From assembly GCA_902399975.1 (NCBI GenBank), contig CABOHA010000001.1, positions 1,164,893-1,228,892 on the forward strand: 64,000 bases of DNA, read 5' to 3'. The stretch comes from Coriobacteriaceae bacterium (GTDB lineage: Bacteria; Actinomycetota; Coriobacteriia; Coriobacteriales; Coriobacteriaceae). The notes under the pieces are model-generated. The model was not told the DNA's origin. It made no database searches and worked only from the letters and a program-made list of their open reading frames with translations. Position numbers and translations under genes: made by a program. This document shows, piece by piece, positions 50,742 through 59,756 of the stretch (position 1 is the first letter of the stretch; each line of letters starts with the position of its first letter).

Positions 50742-51609
50742 ACGCCTCCCTCACCTTTTCGTGCACATGTCTGATAACCGCGGCAACGTCATCGGCCGAG
50801 GCAGTTCCGTTATTAACGATAAAATTAGCGTGAACGGGCGAAACTTCCGCGCCGCCAATCGAAAAACCCTTTAATCCACAATCCTCGATAAGCTTGCCCA
50901 CACTCGCATCGGGCGGGTTGCGAAAGACAGACCCGCAGGATGCGCGACCCATGGGCTGCGTACGCTTGCGCCTCGTCAGGTACCGCTCCATGCGCTCGCG
51001 AATGTCGGCCTTGGGCGCCGGTTTAAGCTTGAACACGCACTCGAGGATGATCTCATTGCGGGGAAGGCTACATTCGCGGTAGCCCCAAGTGATCTCGGAC
51101 CCCGCATAATGCTTGATACCGGATGCCGGGTCAAACGTTACGACATCCTCAACCAGCGAGCCAATCCACTCGGTCCGTGTGCCGGCATTCATAGATATCG
51201 CACCGCCGACCGAACCAGGAATGCCAACGGCAAACTCAAGGCCCGAGAGGCTACGCGACAGGGCATCGTTGACCAGGCGCGCAAACATCACGCCCGCACC
51301 GACCGTCAGCGTACAACCGTCATCGGCAACAACCGTGCGCTGAAACTCACGTCCGAGCGAAATGACGGCACCGCGATAACCGCCATCGGCAACCAGCAGA
51401 TTGGAGCCCTTGCCGATGATGACCCACGGCACCTGCTCGCGATCGAGCACCGCCACGGCGCGGCGGAGGGCATGATAGCTATGGCACGTCACAAAGAGGT
51501 CGGCCTTGCCGCCGATACGATAGCTCGTATGACGCGCAAGGCGCTCGTCCTCGATCACATCCGTGTCGATCATGCCCGAGAGCGCCATGACGGCGTTAAA
51601 CAGACCCAT
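50698..51609 (-). CDS. murB: UDP-N-acetylenolpyruvoylglucosamine reductase MurB
   Basis: A 303-residue FAD enzyme that reduces UDP-GlcNAc-enolpyruvate to UDP-MurNAc. It has RHTSYRIGGKADLFV (26-40), the FAD loop IIGKGSNLLVADGG, GIPGSVGGAISMNAG (about 128-142), RASCGSVFRNP with the catalytic Ser and HANFIVNNGTASADDV. The type with GSVFRNP and a short loop is the Gram-positive class II. It begins 5 bases after the murC stop with a weak ribosome site, suggesting coupling, and overlaps ftsQ by 44 bases. Confidence 0.95.
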   Translation of the reverse strand: MGLFNAVMALSGMIDTDVIEDERLARHTSYRIGGKADLFVTCHSYHALRRAVAVLDREQVPWVIIGKGSNLLVADGGYRGAVISLGREFQRTVVADDGCTLTVGAGVMFARLVNDALSRSLSGLEFAVGIPGSVGGAISMNAGTRTEWIGSLVEDVVTFDPASGIKHYAGSEITWGYRECSLPRNEIILECVFKLKPAPKADIRERMERYLTRRKRTQPMGRASCGSVFRNPPDASVGKLIEDCGLKGFSIGGAEVSPVHANFIVNNGTASADDVAAVIRHVHEKVREAYGIELRPEVKFLGF

Positions 51610-51614
51610 TAGAC

Positions 51615-53033
51615 TTAAGCGTCTTTCTTGGCAGTCAGATACTCAATGAACTCGGGACCGACGGTCGTAACGTCGCCGGCACCCATGGTGAGCAGCAGGT
51701 CGCCCTCGCCCACCATCTGCTTGAGCTCCTGATTGAGCTCAAGACGGCTGGAGCAGTACACGACCTCCTTGCCAGGATGCTTGGCGCGCACGGTATCGGC
51801 GAGCATCTTAGAGGTGACACCCGGAATGGGCATCTCGCCAGCCGAGAACACATCAATCAGCAGCAGTTTATCGGCATTGGCAAATGCATCGGCAAAGTCG
51901 TCGCACAGGGCCTGCAGGCGCGAATAGCGGTGCGGCTGGAACACGACATCGACGTGCTTGTAGCCCAGCGAGGAAGCGGCAGCAAGCGTCGCCTTGATCT
52001 CGGTGGGGTGATGGCCGTAATCATCGACCACGGTGATGCCATCGATATCGCCCACGTGGGTAAAGCGACGGCGGACGCCCTCAAAGCTCGAGAGCGCCTT
52101 GGCGGCGGCGTCGATGTCAAGGCCCAGGACATGGGCGACGGTGAGCACCGCCGTGGCGTTGAGCATGTTGTGGCGACCGGGGTTGCTCTTGATCTCCACA
52201 GCGTGCTCAGTGCCGTCCTCAAAGCGAACGATAAAGTCACTCTGGATGCCCTTGACATCCGGGTGCACGCAGACGATGTCGTTGCTCTCGGCAAAGCCGT
52301 AGGAAAGCACGTGACGGCCCGTCGACTTGGCGAGCTCGACCAGATGCGGGTCCTCGCCGCAGACGATGACGGTGCCGTCCTCGCCCACCAGGCTCATGAA
52401 TTTGGCGAAAGTTGCCTCGATCTCCTCGATACCCGAGTAGTGATCGAGGTGGTCGGCCTCGACGTTGGTCACAATGACCACGTTGGGGTTCAGGAACAGG
52501 AAGGAGCTGTCGGACTCGTCGGCCTCGGCGACAAAGTAGTCGCCCGAGCCGTTCTTGCCGTTCGTGTCATAGCCCTCGACGATGCCGCCGATCAAGAAGC
52601 TCGGATCCAGACCCATGCGGTCGAGCATGGTGGCGCACATCGAAGACGTGGTGGTCTTGCCATGCGTGCCGGCAACAGCGACGGTGGTGTAGCCGTGGCC
52701 CAAAGCAGAGAGCATCTTGGCACGGGGCCACACGGGAATACCCAGCTCGCGAGCGCGCACGAGTTCAGGGTTGGACTCCGGAATAGCGGTGGACACAACA
52801 ACCACGTCGGGCTTGACCTCGTCGATCGTGGCGGCCTCATGGCCCACATGCACCTTCACACCAGCGCGGGTAAGCTGGCGGATATAACGTGACGTCTTAA
52901 GGTCGGAGCCGGTAACGGCATAACCGCGCTCGTGCAGAACGAGGGCGATGCCGCTCATGCCGGCGCCGCCGATACCGATAAAGTGGGCGCTCTTAAACTC
53001 GGGCGCGGAGGTTGCAGTCTGGGAATCAGCCAT
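51615..53033 (-). CDS. murC: UDP-N-acetylmuramate-L-alanine ligase MurC
   Basis: A 472-residue Mur ligase that adds the first L-alanine. It has the Rossmann start AHFIGIGGAGMSGIALVL (about 16-33), the ATP loop VAGTHGKTTTSSM (about 107-119), the carbamate/Mg region VEADHLDHY and C-terminal VVDDYGHHPTEI. MurC is distinguished by the HFIGIGG start and DDYGHHPTE. The ATG at 53033 lies 11 bases after GGAG, a rather long spacing; a GTG upstream is a less likely alternative. Confidence 0.96.
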   Translation of the reverse strand: MADSQTATSAPEFKSAHFIGIGGAGMSGIALVLHERGYAVTGSDLKTSRYIRQLTRAGVKVHVGHEAATIDEVKPDVVVVSTAIPESNPELVRARELGIPVWPRAKMLSALGHGYTTVAVAGTHGKTTTSSMCATMLDRMGLDPSFLIGGIVEGYDTNGKNGSGDYFVAEADESDSSFLFLNPNVVIVTNVEADHLDHYSGIEEIEATFAKFMSLVGEDGTVIVCGEDPHLVELAKSTGRHVLSYGFAESNDIVCVHPDVKGIQSDFIVRFEDGTEHAVEIKSNPGRHNMLNATAVLTVAHVLGLDIDAAAKALSSFEGVRRRFTHVGDIDGITVVDDYGHHPTEIKATLAAASSLGYKHVDVVFQPHRYSRLQALCDDFADAFANADKLLLIDVFSAGEMPIPGVTSKMLADTVRAKHPGKEVVYCSSRLELNQELKQMVGEGDLLLTMGAGDVTTVGPEFIEYLTAKKDA

Positions 53034-53130
53034 GTGCTCGTGTACTCCTTGCGTAAACACTGCCTGTAACCCGTTAACTGTACCGCACCTACCGCATCAG
53101 CGCGAGGGCGACCGACGATATCCCGTCTAA

Positions 53131-54246
53131 CTAACGCAAACCCTCTACCGCATCCGCCAGAAGAGCGGCGGCCCTATCCTGAGCCAGACCACGCGCCGCC
53201 TGACGCATGGCGTCGCGTGCCGCCGCGTCATCGACCAGGTGCAGCAGCTCATCGGCAAAGGCAGAACCGTCGATATCGGCATCGGCACAGAGCACGCCGG
53301 CCCCGGCGTCGACCAGATAACGGGCATTGGTGGTTTGGTGGTCGGCCGTCGCATGCGGGTACGGCACGAGCACCGAGGGCACGGCGAGCGCAGCGATCTC
53401 GGCCACGCTCGATGCGCCCGAACGCGATAGCACCAAATCGGCAGCAGCCAGCATGTCGCCCATGTTGTCGATGTAAGGCTGGACGCGGTAACGCTTCGCC
53501 TCCTCGGGCGTCAGCGCCAAAGCGCGCTCGGTTTCCTCAAAGCCGTCGGCACCCGTCGAATGCAACACATAGAGGTTCTTGCGCGAAAGCAGCTCGTTTT
53601 TGAGCGAAGCCACGCGCTCGTTGAGGTGCTGGGCGCCAAGTGAACCGCCAAAGACGAGCAGCAGCGTAGCGTCCTCGGGAACGCCAAGTGCCTTGCGGCC
53701 GCGAGCGCGATCGCCCTCGATCACCGAGCGACGTACGGGGTTGCCGGTCATGAGCACGTGGTCAGGGTCACCTTCGCGCTCAAAGACCGAACGCGCTGCC
53801 GGCACCGAGATGCACACGCGAGCGGCGTGGGAGTTCATCATCTTGTTGGCCAGGCCCGGAACAGAGTTCTGCTCATGCAGCAGATACGGAACGCCTGCGC
53901 CCTTGCACCACCCCAGCAACGGAACCTCGACATAGGCACCAAAACCGATGGCGGCATCGGGCTTGCCGACCTTTGAGAAATGACTGGCGAGCGCACGCTT
54001 GGCCTTGTTGACACGCCACAGCGAGGTCAGCGCCGTCCAAGGACGGGAGCGGTCGAAGCCCGTAACCGTAATGGGCACAAAATCAAACCCAGCCTCGGGG
54101 ACCAGACGACCCTCGAGCTTGCGCGACTGGCCCACGAACACAACGTGGTGGCCACGGTCACGCAGCTCTTCGGCCAAGGCGAGCGCGGGGTTGATATGCC
54201 CTGCCGTGCCGCCGGCTGCAATAGCAACGGTCATCTTATCGGTCAT
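53131..54246 (-). CDS. murG: UDP-GlcNAc:lipid I transferase MurG
   Basis: A 371-residue GT28 glycosyltransferase that makes lipid II on the inner face of the membrane. It has AAGGTAGHINPALALAEEL (10-28), YLLHEQNSVPGLANK, LVFGGSLGAQHLNE and DLVLSRSGASSVAEIAALAVPSVLVPYPHATADHQTTNA, the UDP-GlcNAc site. The ATG at 54246 lies 6 bases after AAGGGA and overlaps ftsW by 11 bases. Confidence 0.96.
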   Translation of the reverse strand: MTDKMTVAIAAGGTAGHINPALALAEELRDRGHHVVFVGQSRKLEGRLVPEAGFDFVPITVTGFDRSRPWTALTSLWRVNKAKRALASHFSKVGKPDAAIGFGAYVEVPLLGWCKGAGVPYLLHEQNSVPGLANKMMNSHAARVCISVPAARSVFEREGDPDHVLMTGNPVRRSVIEGDRARGRKALGVPEDATLLLVFGGSLGAQHLNERVASLKNELLSRKNLYVLHSTGADGFEETERALALTPEEAKRYRVQPYIDNMGDMLAAADLVLSRSGASSVAEIAALAVPSVLVPYPHATADHQTTNARYLVDAGAGVLCADADIDGSAFADELLHLVDDAAARDAMRQAARGLAQDRAAALLADAVEGLR

Positions 54247-55756
54247 GGTAGTCCCTTCGTACACGCGGTCCCTGGTCGTCGGTGCGCAAACGCGCCGACG
54301 GGTCCGAGTTCAAATCGATTCGATTATATCCGCCGCCCGCATTGCGAGGAGTTGGGCGCTGCGGACGACCTTGCGGCGCCGTTCGCTGACGCGGACGGGC
54401 TGCCGGCTCGGTCGCAGAGCCATCCAGAACGGTAAAGCCGTTACGCGAAGACCGCTCGCCGCGCACGTGGGGCACGCCGGCGGTACTCTCGTCCATAATG
54501 GCAAAGCTCTCGCGGCGACGGTCGTACTCATCGCGACGGGCGCTCTCGTACGAAACGCGTAGGATCAGACCGGCAAGCATAAGCGACACAATAATCGACG
54601 AACCGCCATAGCTAATAAACGGCAACGGTTTGCCCGTCATGGGAAACACGTTGAGGATGCCCAGCGCATTGATCAAAAACTGCACCGCGAGAATGACCGC
54701 AGAGCCAGACGCCATGAGCGCGCCCCGACGATCGGTCGCCTGCTCGGCAATGCGAAACGCCGAGTAGATCAGCATCGCAAACACCAAGAAGAACAGGACG
54801 GTTCCGACAAAACCGACTTCCTCGCCAATGATGGCCAGGATGTAGTCATTGTGCGCCTCGGGCAGATACGAGTACTTCATGGTTGAGTTGCCGATGCCAC
54901 GGCCGAACAGACCGCCCGAGGCAAAGGCCATGATGGCAAGCGTGGCCTGATAGCCGTCACCATACTCGTCGGCCCAAGGTTTCAAGGCAACCTGAATACG
55001 CACCATACGGTATGGCTCTGCGACAAGCGCAATCACGATCACGAGAATGCCGAAGATTAGCACGCCGATGATAAATCTGGGGTCGAGACCCGCAAACAAC
55101 GCCATGCACATGAGGGTCAACAGGATGATCAGGACGGTACCGAAATCGGGCTGGATAAAGATCAGAAAGAGCGAAATGCCCAGGTAGATGCCCATCTTGC
55201 GAAGGAATTCGTTGATGTTGCCACCGGGCGAAAAGAAGCGATCGAGCATGATGGCCGAATACGCAATGGCAAATGGCTTTAAAAACTCGGAAGGCTGGAA
55301 CTGAATGCCGGCGATGTTGAGCCAGCGCGTGGCGCCACGGCTGCCGCTGCCCACCAAGAACACCAGAAACAGTAGCCCTATCATGCCTATGAGGAAGATC
55401 CTGAGCACATCCTCCCCAAACCAGCTGTCCGGCAAAACGCGCACGATGGCAATCAGCGCCAGAACACCGACCACGGCAAACGCAGCCTGTCGACCCAGAA
55501 AAAACGTCGCTGAGCCATTCTCGTGCAGCGCCTCGACCGAAGACGCCGAGTACACCATCAGCAGGCCAAAACACACCAAGATAAACAGACAGGCCATGAA
55601 TATCAGACGGGGGCGCATGATGCGGGCGGGAACGCCGGCAATATAGCGTTCGCTAAACGACCGCCCGCCGCGACCGGAACGCGGTGTGCTACGCCGCGAG
55701 GAAGCACGGTCCGAGTCGGGCCTCCTCATACCTTGTCGGGGGCTCTCCTCTCTCAC
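54236..55756 (-). CDS. ftsW: Septal lipid II polymerase FtsW
   Basis: A SEDS family glycosyltransferase with about 45 basic N-terminal residues, ten membrane helices and an Arg/Pro-rich tail of about 95 residues. SEDS motifs include SRGATRWLNIAGIQFQPSEFLK, IQPDFGTVLII, the long extracellular loop ending SYLPEAHNDYILAIIGEE with the catalytic region, and GKPLPFISYGGSSI. It polymerises lipid II with FtsI. A GTG at 55756, 6 bases after AGGGG, is chosen; an ATG at 55729 would start MRRPDSDR. Confidence 0.93.
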   Translation of the reverse strand: MREESPRQGMRRPDSDRASSRRSTPRSGRGGRSFSERYIAGVPARIMRPRLIFMACLFILVCFGLLMVYSASSVEALHENGSATFFLGRQAAFAVVGVLALIAIVRVLPDSWFGEDVLRIFLIGMIGLLFLVFLVGSGSRGATRWLNIAGIQFQPSEFLKPFAIAYSAIMLDRFFSPGGNINEFLRKMGIYLGISLFLIFIQPDFGTVLIILLTLMCMALFAGLDPRFIIGVLIFGILVIVIALVAEPYRMVRIQVALKPWADEYGDGYQATLAIMAFASGGLFGRGIGNSTMKYSYLPEAHNDYILAIIGEEVGFVGTVLFFLVFAMLIYSAFRIAEQATDRRGALMASGSAVILAVQFLINALGILNVFPMTGKPLPFISYGGSSIIVSLMLAGLILRVSYESARRDEYDRRRESFAIMDESTAGVPHVRGERSSRNGFTVLDGSATEPAARPRQRTAPQGRPQRPTPRNAGGGYNRIDLNSDPSARLRTDDQGPRVRRDYHDR

Positions 55757-55765
55757 CGGCAACCC

Positions 55766-57172
55766 CTATTCCATTTGCGATTTCGCTGCAGCGGCAAGCT
55801 GGGCCACATAGTCCTTAAACACGCGGCCGCGCTCCTCATAGCCCGAGAACTCATCGAACGAAGAGCAGGCAGGAGAAAGTAAGATCACGTCGCCACGGCT
55901 CGACAGCGAACGGGCAACGTCCACGGCATCGCGTAGGTCATCCGCCTGGGCGATATCCACATCGCCATCGACATCGGCCTCGTCCATAGCGGCGGTGAAG
56001 CGCTCGCGCGCATCGCCAAAGCAGACGACCGAGCGCACGTTATCCATAACAACGCGCGCGAAGTCCGTGAGCGGCGTGCCCTTATCGTGGCCGCCGAGCA
56101 GCAAGATCACGTCGTCATCGGGAAATGCCGTCAGTGCCTTCTCGACCGCGTCGGTGTTGGTCGCCTTGGAATCGTTGACGTAGCGCACACCGTCAATCTC
56201 GCCGCACGGCTCCACGCGATGCTCGAGCGGCTGGAACGAGGCCAGACCGCGGCGGACACCATCGACATCGGCACCGACGGCCAGAGCAGCCGTGGCGGCA
56301 CATAAGGCATTGATGACATTGTGATGGCCCGAGATCTTGAGCTCGGACGTGGCGACAAGCTGGGTCTCGACGCCCTTCAGGCGCACGACCATTTTGCCGT
56401 CGCGCACAAAGGCGGCGTCTGCACCCTCGGGCTCGTCAAAAGCGACCTTGCAGATGCGGCGACCCGGCGTATAGATGTACTCATCGAACTCGTGAATGCC
56501 GGCGTCTTCGACGTCGACAACCACCAGATCGTCATCGACCATATTGTCAAACAGCTTGATCTTGGCAAGCGCATAGTTCTTATGGCTCTTATGCCAGCCC
56601 AAGTGGTCGGGAGTGATGTTGAGCAGCACTGCCACGCGAGGGTGGAGCTCGGTGGTCGTAGCAATCTGATAGCTCGAGAGCTCAGCCACAAACCACTCGT
56701 TGTGGGCTCGGCCGTCAATCTCGTTGACCGGCGGCTCGCCGATGTTGCCGACAGCTACGCTGGCCTCGCCGGCAGCCTTGAGCAGATAATCAGTCAGCGA
56801 CGTGGTGGTCGTCTTACCGTTGGTGCCCGTGATGGCAATCCAGTTATCGGGCGACAGGCGATAGGCAAACTCTGGCTCACCCATAATCTGAGCGGCATGT
56901 TCGCGCCCGGCCTTAAAGAAGCCCGAGAACTCCGAGATGCCCGGGCACGTCACGCATACGTCATAGGCGCCCTCGACCTGTTCGGTCCCATAGACAAACG
57001 ACGCACCAGCAGCCTCGAGCGCACGCGTGGCGTCATTGGGCTCAGAGGTGCCGCCGCCATACACGGTAACGGCGCTTACGCGCTCGGGATGTGCCAGCGC
57101 CCAGCGGGCGACATCGAGACCGGATTTGCCCTGACCCAAAACGAGCAGGCTAAAGACATCAGCAAGAGGCAT
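55766..57172 (-). CDS. murD: UDP-N-acetylmuramoylalanine-D-glutamate ligase MurD
   Basis: A 468-residue Mur ligase that adds D-glutamate. It shows VLGQGKSGLDVARWA (11-25), ATP loop ITGTNGKTTTTSLTDYLL, VAELSSYQIATT, NITPDHLGWHKS and NDSKATNTDAVEKAL, the MurD-specific pattern, then SPACSSFDEFSGYEERGRVF. It starts 9 bases after the mraY stop with a weak ribosome site, suggesting coupling. Confidence 0.95.
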   Translation of the reverse strand: MPLADVFSLLVLGQGKSGLDVARWALAHPERVSAVTVYGGGTSEPNDATRALEAAGASFVYGTEQVEGAYDVCVTCPGISEFSGFFKAGREHAAQIMGEPEFAYRLSPDNWIAITGTNGKTTTTSLTDYLLKAAGEASVAVGNIGEPPVNEIDGRAHNEWFVAELSSYQIATTTELHPRVAVLLNITPDHLGWHKSHKNYALAKIKLFDNMVDDDLVVVDVEDAGIHEFDEYIYTPGRRICKVAFDEPEGADAAFVRDGKMVVRLKGVETQLVATSELKISGHHNVINALCAATAALAVGADVDGVRRGLASFQPLEHRVEPCGEIDGVRYVNDSKATNTDAVEKALTAFPDDDVILLLGGHDKGTPLTDFARVVMDNVRSVVCFGDARERFTAAMDEADVDGDVDIAQADDLRDAVDVARSLSSRGDVILLSPACSSFDEFSGYEERGRVFKDYVAQLAAAAKSQME

Positions 57173-57181
57173 GAAAGACCA

Positions 57182-58201
57182 CTATCCCAACTGGAAGAAC
57201 AGAGCAAGGCCAACGGCACCAAAGGCCGCAGCGATAATCCAAAAACGGATGACGACCTTGGTCTCGGCCCAGCCCTTCTTTTCGAAATGATGATGGATGG
57301 GCGCCATAAGGAAGACGCGCTTGTGCGTAAAATGGAAGTAGACAACCTGAATCATGACCGACAGGGTCTCAACGATAAACAGGCCGCCGATGATGAGGGA
57401 GACGACCTCGGTGTTGGTCATGATGGACGTGCAGGCAAACGCGGCGCCCAGAGCAAGCGAGCCGGTATCGCCCATAAAGATGCTCGCCGGATAGCAGTTG
57501 AACCACAGAAAGCCCAAGCAGGCACCGGCACACGCGGTACAGAAGATGGACAGGTTCACGTCTCCGTGCAAAAACGCCATGGCAGCCATGGCGAGCATGG
57601 CGATCATGGAGGTGCCGCCAGCAAGACCGTCAAGGCCATCGGTCAGGTTCACGGCATTAGAAAGACCGGCAATCATCAGCCAGCAAAAGACAATATAGAG
57701 CCACGGGAACGAATAGCCGCAGATGGTGGTCGAAAGCACGCCAAGGTCGATCGTCAACCCACCGGGAAAACGAATCTCGGGGGCGACGCCGCACCAGTTG
57801 ACGGCAAGTACCGTAAAGGTGACACAGATAATGGTTAGGCCGATCATCTTGGCATGAGGCGTCAGACCGAGCGAGCGCCCATGCGTAACGGAGGTCAGGT
57901 CGTCGATCAGGCCCAGCACGCCGGTCGCCAGCGTGGCGAGCAGTACGAGTACGAGCTCGGTGGTGAGCTTGCCCATCAGCAGGCAGGTCAGCGAGATCGC
58001 GACGAGGATGACAACGCCACCCATGGTGGGCGTTCCCTGCTTAACCAAATGACGCTTGGGGCCGTCGGCACGAACCTGCTGGCCGATACCCTCGACCTTG
58101 AGCAGCTTGATCCACCACGGCATGAGCAGCAGCGCAATGGCTGCGGCGATGCCAAGCCCCAAAAAAGCCTGATACGTTGGATACGAGGGATTGCCGAACA
58201 T
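57182..58201 (-). CDS. mraY: Phospho-MurNAc-pentapeptide transferase MraY
   Basis: A 339-residue ten-helix membrane enzyme that forms lipid I from UDP-MurNAc-pentapeptide and undecaprenyl phosphate. It has GPKRHLVKQGTPTMGGV (about 47-63), FLGLIDDLT-like GLIDDLTSV, NAVNLTDGLDGLAGG and the metal/active-site FMGDTGSLALG, then MAPIHHHFEKKGWAE. The start is 3 bases after the murF stop; GAAGGTGTG upstream may act as the ribosome site. Confidence 0.97.
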   Translation of the reverse strand: MFGNPSYPTYQAFLGLGIAAAIALLLMPWWIKLLKVEGIGQQVRADGPKRHLVKQGTPTMGGVVILVAISLTCLLMGKLTTELVLVLLATLATGVLGLIDDLTSVTHGRSLGLTPHAKMIGLTIICVTFTVLAVNWCGVAPEIRFPGGLTIDLGVLSTTICGYSFPWLYIVFCWLMIAGLSNAVNLTDGLDGLAGGTSMIAMLAMAAMAFLHGDVNLSIFCTACAGACLGFLWFNCYPASIFMGDTGSLALGAAFACTSIMTNTEVVSLIIGGLFIVETLSVMIQVVYFHFTHKRVFLMAPIHHHFEKKGWAETKVVIRFWIIAAAFGAVGLALFFQLG

Positions 58202-58204
58202 GGG

Positions 58205-59629
58205 CTAGCACACACCTTCCACAAAGCGGTCGAGCTCAACAAAGCGGGAACCCTTGACCAGTACAACATCATGTTTTTCAAGCGCGCCGCCCATGCGGTC
58301 GAGCACCTGCTGATAATCGGAGAACACCTGGATGCGGTCCTCGTCCATGCCCATCATGCGCGCGGCATCGGCCATAAGCTGGGCCAGCTCACCACCCACG
58401 CACGCCAGCATGTCGAGCTTCTTGGCGGCGGCATAGGCGCCCACGAGCTCATGCATGCGAGGAGCCTCATCGCCCATCTCGCCCATCTCGCCCAGGATCG
58501 CCATGCGAGACCCCGTGCATGAAAGCGAGCACAGCAGATCGAGGCCGGCTGCCATCGATTCGGCGCTGGCGTTATAGGAATCGTCGATGATGCGTGCACC
58601 GCTCTTGGCGCGCTTGATCTCCTGGCGGTGCCCGGTGATCGTAAGACCCCTAAAGGCAGCATCGATCTGCTCGGGCGTCACGCCCAGGCGATAGGCAACC
58701 GCGGCGGCCTTAACGGCATTAGGAACGGACTGCACGCCGGGGATGGCAAGCATGGTATCGATTGTCTCGCCCTGACCAAAATCGAGCGTAAAGACCGGAC
58801 GGCCCTCGTCATCAACGCGAACGTCGCGGGCGCGGACCTCATCATCGTCAGAGACACCGGCCAGCATCACGTCGATACCAGCAGGCCGGGCGAACGTATC
58901 GCGAATGAACGGCGTAAAGTCGTCCTCACCGCCCAAAACCAGCAGCGGCAAATAGTCGCCGGCGGCGCACATGCCCTGTACAATCTCGGCCTTAGCGCGG
59001 GCGATGTTCTCGCGGCTGCCCAAAATGCCGATATGAGAGGTGCCGATCTTGCTCACGATGGCAAGGTTGGGATTGGCGGACTGGGACAGGCGCTCGATCT
59101 CGTGGAAATGGTTCATGCCCATCTCGAGCACCAGAACCTCGGTATCGGCCGGAGCGGAAAGCACCGTGAGCGGCATGCCGATCAGGTTATTGAAATTGCC
59201 CTTGGTGGCCCAGACACGATAGCGCTTGGCGAGCACAGCGGCGAGCACGTCCTTGGTCGTCGTCTTGCCGATGGAACCGGTAATGCCAACGACCAGGCAG
59301 CCAAGCTCCAGGCGATACGCATGCGCCAAACGCAGCAGAAACTCCTCGGGATCATCGGTCAGCAAGATGGCACAGCCCTTGTCCTGCGCCAGCGAGACCA
59401 GCTCGGCCTCGGGCTCACGCGTCATCACGACGGCGCCGGCACCCGACTGGACGGCACGGGAAGCAAAATCATTGCCGTCGACGTTTTCACCGGGAAAGGC
59501 GACGAAAATCGTCCCTTCCTCGACCTGGCGCGAGTCGATAACGCACCCGCGGCATACCCGATCGGCTTCTCCCGTCACGGTTCGGGCCCCTGTTGCGGCC
59601 GCGAGGTTGTTGACGGCGATCTCTATCAT
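58205..59629 (-). CDS. murF: UDP-MurNAc-tripeptide-D-Ala-D-Ala ligase MurF
   Basis: A 474-residue Mur ligase that adds D-Ala-D-Ala. It has CVIDSRQVEEGTIFVAFPGENVDGNDF near the N-terminus, the ATP loop GITGSIGKTTTKDVLAAVL, TKGNFNNLIGMPLTVL (MurF-specific), EMGMNHFHEIERLSQ and IDDSYNASAESM. These features make it MurF rather than MurE. GGAGC precedes the ATG at 59629. The 127 bases upstream, where murE usually lies, are non-coding. Confidence 0.96.
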   Translation of the reverse strand: MIEIAVNNLAAATGARTVTGEADRVCRGCVIDSRQVEEGTIFVAFPGENVDGNDFASRAVQSGAGAVVMTREPEAELVSLAQDKGCAILLTDDPEEFLLRLAHAYRLELGCLVVGITGSIGKTTTKDVLAAVLAKRYRVWATKGNFNNLIGMPLTVLSAPADTEVLVLEMGMNHFHEIERLSQSANPNLAIVSKIGTSHIGILGSRENIARAKAEIVQGMCAAGDYLPLLVLGGEDDFTPFIRDTFARPAGIDVMLAGVSDDDEVRARDVRVDDEGRPVFTLDFGQGETIDTMLAIPGVQSVPNAVKAAAVAYRLGVTPEQIDAAFRGLTITGHRQEIKRAKSGARIIDDSYNASAESMAAGLDLLCSLSCTGSRMAILGEMGEMGDEAPRMHELVGAYAAAKKLDMLACVGGELAQLMADAARMMGMDEDRIQVFSDYQQVLDRMGGALEKHDVVLVKGSRFVELDRFVEGVC

Positions 59630-59756
59630 TGCAGCTCCCCTGTAAACCTAATAATGCTATCGGCGTATTGTATCCCAGCGCCGCGTATGCGTGGTGCAGG
59701 GCATGTGAACACCCCTCATATGGGACAACAAACCACGCCCCAAAGATTGTAACCCC
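59630..59756 (-). promoter_or_regulatory. Non-coding gap between ftsI and murF
   Basis: TACAAT on the minus strand (59668-59663) may be the -10 of a murF promoter. The gap stands where murE is found in most bacteria; no murE fragment was recognised. Confidence 0.4.
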
